64,000 nt of DNA, taken from the NCBI GenBank assembly GCA_001304875.1, contig BBZO01000002.1, positions 124,001 to 188,000 of the forward strand, given 5' to 3'. A program made the translations under genes and the position numbers. This document shows, piece by piece, positions 60,759-64,000 of the stretch. Source of the DNA: Clostridia bacterium UC5.1-2E3 (lineage in GTDB: Bacteria; Bacillota; Clostridia; Lachnospirales; Lachnospiraceae). The notes under the pieces are model-generated. The model was given only the letters and a program-made list of their open reading frames with translations. It searched no databases and had not been told where the DNA came from. Numbering within the stretch: the first letter of the stretch is position 1; the number at the start of each line of letters is the position of its first letter.

Positions 60759-61960
60759 ATGAAATATTTGATTATTCTGGGCGACGGCATGGCCGACGAG
60801 CCCATCGAATCGCTGGGCGGGAAGACTCCCCTGGCATATGCGGATACGCCCAATATGGACCGCCTGGCTGCGCGGGCGGAGCTTGGCATGGTGCGCACCG
60901 TTCCCGAGGGCATGAGTCCCGGCAGCGACACCGCCAACTTATCCGTGCTGGGCTACAATCCGAGAAAATACTACACCGGCCGTTCTCCGTTAGAGGCCCT
61001 GAGCATCGGCGCCGAGATGAAGGACAGCGATGTGGCGCTGCGCTGCAACCTGGTGACGCTGACCGACGGGGAGACGGCTTACGCAGATAAAAAAATTCTG
61101 GATCACAGCTCCGGGGAAATCACCACCGGGGAGGCTGCGAAGCTCATCGAGGCCGTGCGTCCCGTGTTTGAGAATGACACGTACCGTTTCTTTGTGGGCA
61201 CCAGCTACCGCCATCTGCTTCTGTGGTCAGAGGGCCGCGTGGAGGAGCTGACGCCGCCTCACGACATCCTGGGAAAGACCATCGGAGAGTATCTGCCGGA
61301 GGACCCGGTGCTGCGGGACATGATGGAGAGAAGCTATGAGATTCTGGATAAACATCCGGTGAACATAGACCGCGAACGGCGCGGCCTTCACAAGGCCAAT
61401 TCTCTGTGGTTCTGGGGAGCCGGAACCCGGCCGGCCCTGGACTCCTTCGAGGAGAAAAACGGAAAAAAGGGAGCCATGATCTCCGCGGTGGACCTTCTGA
61501 AAGGAATCGCCGTGGGCGCCGGGATGACCAACATTTCCGTGGAGGGCGCCGACGGTTCCCTTCACACCAACTACGAGGGCAAGGCCCAGGCGGCCGTCCG
61601 GGCGCTTCTGGAGGAGGGCCACGATTTTGTCTACGTGCATGTGGAGGCCCCCGACGAGATGGGGCACCAGGGCAGCGTGGAGAACAAGGTGGCGGCCATC
61701 GAGTATCTGGATCAGAGGCTCATCGGCCCGGCCTGCCAGGCGCTTGACGCCTCCGGCGAGCCGTACCGCATGCTGATCATGCCGGATCATCCTACCCCCA
61801 TCCGCGTGCGCACCCACGTGGCGGACCCCATTCCCTATCTGCTCTACGACAGCAGGAAGGACGTGGGCTGCGGGCTTACCTACAATGAGGAGACTGCGCC
61901 GGCACCGGCGTGATGGTGGACGAGGGGTATCGGATGGTGGAGAAGCTGTTCGAGGAGTAG
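60759..61960 (+). CDS. apgM: Cofactor-independent phosphoglycerate mutase (ApgM type)
   Basis: Interconverts 3- and 2-phosphoglycerate. Starts KYLIILGDGMADEPIE with the metal Asp, GMSPGSDTANLSVLGYNP carries the catalytic Ser, and VEAPDEMGHQG and MPDHPTPI give further metal ligands. This is the archaeal-like ApgM class, not GpmI. A missing base near 61904 hides the last ~16 residues (GTGVMVDEGYRMVEKLFEE); repaired length 400 aa. Confidence 0.92.
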
Positions 61961-61982
61961 AAACTGTCAATAATCATCATTA

Positions 61983-62023
61983 AAAAAGTCCTGTGGGAGA
62001 AATCTCTTTCCACAGGACTTTTT
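61983..62023. terminator. Bidirectional terminator between apgM and rqcH
   Basis: A perfect 14-bp stem AAAAAGTCCTGTGG (61983-61996) / CCACAGGACTTTTT (62010-62023), with a further GAGA/TCTC pairing in the loop. Confidence 0.92.
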
Positions 62024-62034
62024 GATTACATATA

Positions 62035-63779
62035 TTACCCATCCGCCTCCTTAAGCTCCAATCTCGGCACCGCCATCAGCGAATAATTGGAGTGGTAGAT
62101 CACAAACCCCGGCGCGCCGCCCGTCACCTTTTTGAGGCCTCTGCGCTGTAGGTAATCCACCTCCACCTTCTCGCTGTTCCTCCCCTTGGAGTAGTAGGCC
62201 GCCAGCGCGCCGGCCTCCTCAAATACCCGGTCGGGGAGCTCCTTTCCCTCAGATTTCACAATCACGTGGGAGCCGGGGATTCCCTTGGCGTGGAACCACC
62301 AGTCGTCGCTCCCGGCGATCTTGAAGGAAACCTCCTCGTTCTGGTAATTGTTTTTCCCACATAGATGTGGAACCCGTCGGAGGAGATATAGTGGAAGGGG
62401 CGGCTGGTCACGCGGGCCTTCTTCTGGCCGGGGCCGCGCTTTTTGATGTAGCCGAACTCCTGCAGCTCCTCCTTGATCTGGGTTAAGTCCTCCTCCTTAA
62501 GCGCGATGTCCAGGGCCGCGCTGATGGACTCCAGATGCTCAATCTGGGCTGCGGTCTCCTCTGTCAGCTTGCTCAGAGCCTCGTAGGTCCGCTTTAATTT
62601 ATTGTACCTGTCAAAATGCTTCTGCGCGTTCTCCTTCGCCGTCAGCTGCGGGTCCAGCGGGATCTTTATATCCTCGTTGGTGTAGTAGTTAAAGCAGGTA
62701 AATTCCTTCTCCCCGCCGGTCAGCTCATAGCCGTAGGTGTTCAAAAGCTCCCCGTAGATCCGGTATTTCTCCCGCTTTTCCGTGTCCTTCAGCTGCTTCA
62801 GCTGCAAATCGTACTTCTTATAATTTCTCTCCAGCGCCGTCTGCACGATCTTCCGTAAGTCCACCGATTTCTGCCGGATGCGGGACACCGTATTTTTCGA
62901 CGCGTAGTAGTCCTCTAAAAGCCGGCTTACGGAATCGTAGCTCACATGCTCATAGTTTCCGCCCTCGAAGCAGGAGAGGGGCAGCGCCGAAAACTCCACC
63001 GGCGTCTGATTCTCCAGAATCATGACCGGGGAAAAATGTCCCGCCCGCACGTCGTCCATCACCAGGGTAAACATGCGGTGCAGATGGGTTATTTCCGCCT
63101 CCGGCATCATGCTGGCGGAGCGGTCGGCGTCCACGGAGGCCATGTGGCAGAGCTCCTCGGCCATGATGGGGCTGATGCCTGTGAGATGGGTGTAGAGCGT
63201 TTGGGAGGCCGGCGCGGATGAGGATTTTAAAAATCCGGAAAACTCCTCCTCCGTCACGGAGAAGGGGTCGAATTTCTCCACAGTCTGCGGGATAAAATAC
63301 GTCCGCCCCGGAAGCACCTCCCGGACGGAGCTCAGCTGCGCCGATACGTGGCGGATGCTGTCGATGATCCTGTCTTCCCCGTCCACGAAAATGATATTGC
63401 TGTGCTTGCCCATCATCTCCACGATGAGCCGTTTGCGGCACAGATCGCCCATTTCGTCCAGGTGCTCGATCTCCAGGTGGATGATGCGCTCCAGCCCCGG
63501 CTGGGAGACCGAAAGGATGCGCCCGCCGCCGATGTGCTTTCTTAAGAGCATGCAGAAGTTCGGCGCGGTCATGGGGCTCTGCTTGCTGGACTCCGTGAGA
63601 TAGATGAGGGGAAGCCCCGGGTTTGCCGACAGTAAAAGCCGGTAAGTATCCCTGTAGTTTTTTATGGTGAAGAGAAGCTCGTCCTTCTCCGGCTGTGCGA
63701 TTTTGGTGATGCGCCCGCCGGTCAGAGCGTCGTTTAACTCCTTCGCAAGGCCGGCGATCATGATTCCGTCAAATGCCAT
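62035..63779 (-). CDS. rqcH: Rqc2-like ribosome quality-control protein RqcH (NFACT)
   Basis: Adds C-terminal alanine tails to stalled nascent chains on the 50S subunit; older annotations call it fibronectin-binding protein FbpA. The NFACT-N domain begins MAFDGIMIAGLAKELNDAL and has GGRITKIAQPEKDELLF. Two coiled-coil helices follow (~62850-62500). The NFACT-R domain starts near KKARVTSRPFHYISSDG. A lost G near 62358 breaks the frame before SDDWWFHAKGIPGSHVI; repaired length is 581 aa. Start has AGGAGG upstream. Confidence 0.92.
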
Positions 63780-63856
63780 ATGATAAAACCTCCTGTCATT
63801 TCGTATCTAGTAGTATATCATGGATTCCCGGACAAAGGAATACCCTGGCCGGAGGG

Positions 63857-63885
63857 TTGACTTGCCATTTATTATGAATTATAAT
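63857..63885 (+). promoter_or_regulatory. Promoter for yicC
   Basis: TTGACT (63857-63862), 17-base spacer, TATAAT (63880-63885), 33 bases before the yicC start. Confidence 0.7.
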
Positions 63886-63918
63886 GTTATTTATCTATGG
63901 GAAAGAGAGGCTCTGGCA

Positions 63919-64000
63919 ATGCTTAAGAGTATGACAGGTTTTGGACGCAGCGAGATTGTGACCGATGAATGCAAGATATCGGTGGAGATGAAATCAGTCA
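63919..64000 (+). CDS. yicC: YicC-family endoribonuclease, N-terminal end
   Basis: 27 residues are seen before the right edge: MLKSMTGFGRSEI followed by the ISVEMKSV stretch, the invariant start of the YicC family of stress-induced endoribonucleases. The ribosome site is GAGAGG upstream. Too little remains to say more; in Firmicutes it usually precedes gmk and rpoZ. Confidence 0.9.
   Translation, partial: MLKSMTGFGRSEIVTDECKISVEMKSV

Overview
The window is a stretch of Firmicutes chromosome, most likely from a GC-rich Lachnospiraceae / Clostridium cluster XIVa bacterium. The evidence is the gene content and order: a priA-def-fmt-peptidase-rsmB-rlmN-prpC-prkC-rsgA-rpe-thiN run, pta-ackA-yceD-rpmF, a PurO-type IMP cyclohydrolase beside a stand-alone AICAR formyltransferase, RqcH, TepA and SpoIIIE/FtsK. 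Strong AGGAGG ribosome sites and TTGACA/TATAAT promoters fit the same picture. Species cannot be fixed from the sequence alone. I see no prophage, insertion sequence, CRISPR array or rRNA; there is one tRNA.

Layout. 1-296: start of an Rpn-family nuclease running off the left edge. 644-4100: a D-Ala-D-Ala carboxypeptidase facing a NhaP2-type antiporter. 4138-9048: a ParE/ParC pair and deoD. 9190-15019: asd, then the overlapping run galM-eamA-topB-hexapeptide protein. 15142-16590 (minus): a lipoprotein gene and upp. 16829-18946: purO, purH and tRNA-Leu. 19040-21235 (minus): marR-SPL-mutM. 21414-23764 (minus): a VWA-domain protein and a 26-heptad coiled-coil protein, the least ordinary part of the window. 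23974-30132: an orphan zinc-finger membrane protein, polA, coaE, walJ, an ACT protein and a PFL-family protein. 30248-34086: lysA, a methyltransferase and tmcAL. 34275-41058: pta-ackA-yceD-rpmF, tepA and ftsK. 41357-45973: fhs, murE and murF. 45980-57839: the long priA-to-thiN operon. 57943-63779: an ECF S component with a pyridoxal kinase, serS, apgM and rqcH. 63919-64000: start of yicC.

Most genes are housekeeping: DNA topology and repair, purine synthesis, cell wall and DAP/lysine, translation maturation (Def, Fmt, RlmN, RsmB, TmcAL, SerS), acetate formation, and PASTA-kinase signalling.

A dominant feature is damage. About 35 of the 55 protein genes are broken by one to four single-base indels, nearly all one-base losses in short runs of the same base. 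When these are repaired, each gene comes out a whole number of codons and of normal family length. I read this as sequencing or assembly error, not pseudogenes, so coordinates below span the repaired gene and the approximate indel sites are given. Points deserving attention are the VWA/coiled-coil locus, a C-rich hairpin-bearing leader before fhs that starts from a promoter inside ftsK, the MarR-controlled repair operon, the PurO/AICARFT split, and long bidirectional terminators at four convergent junctions.
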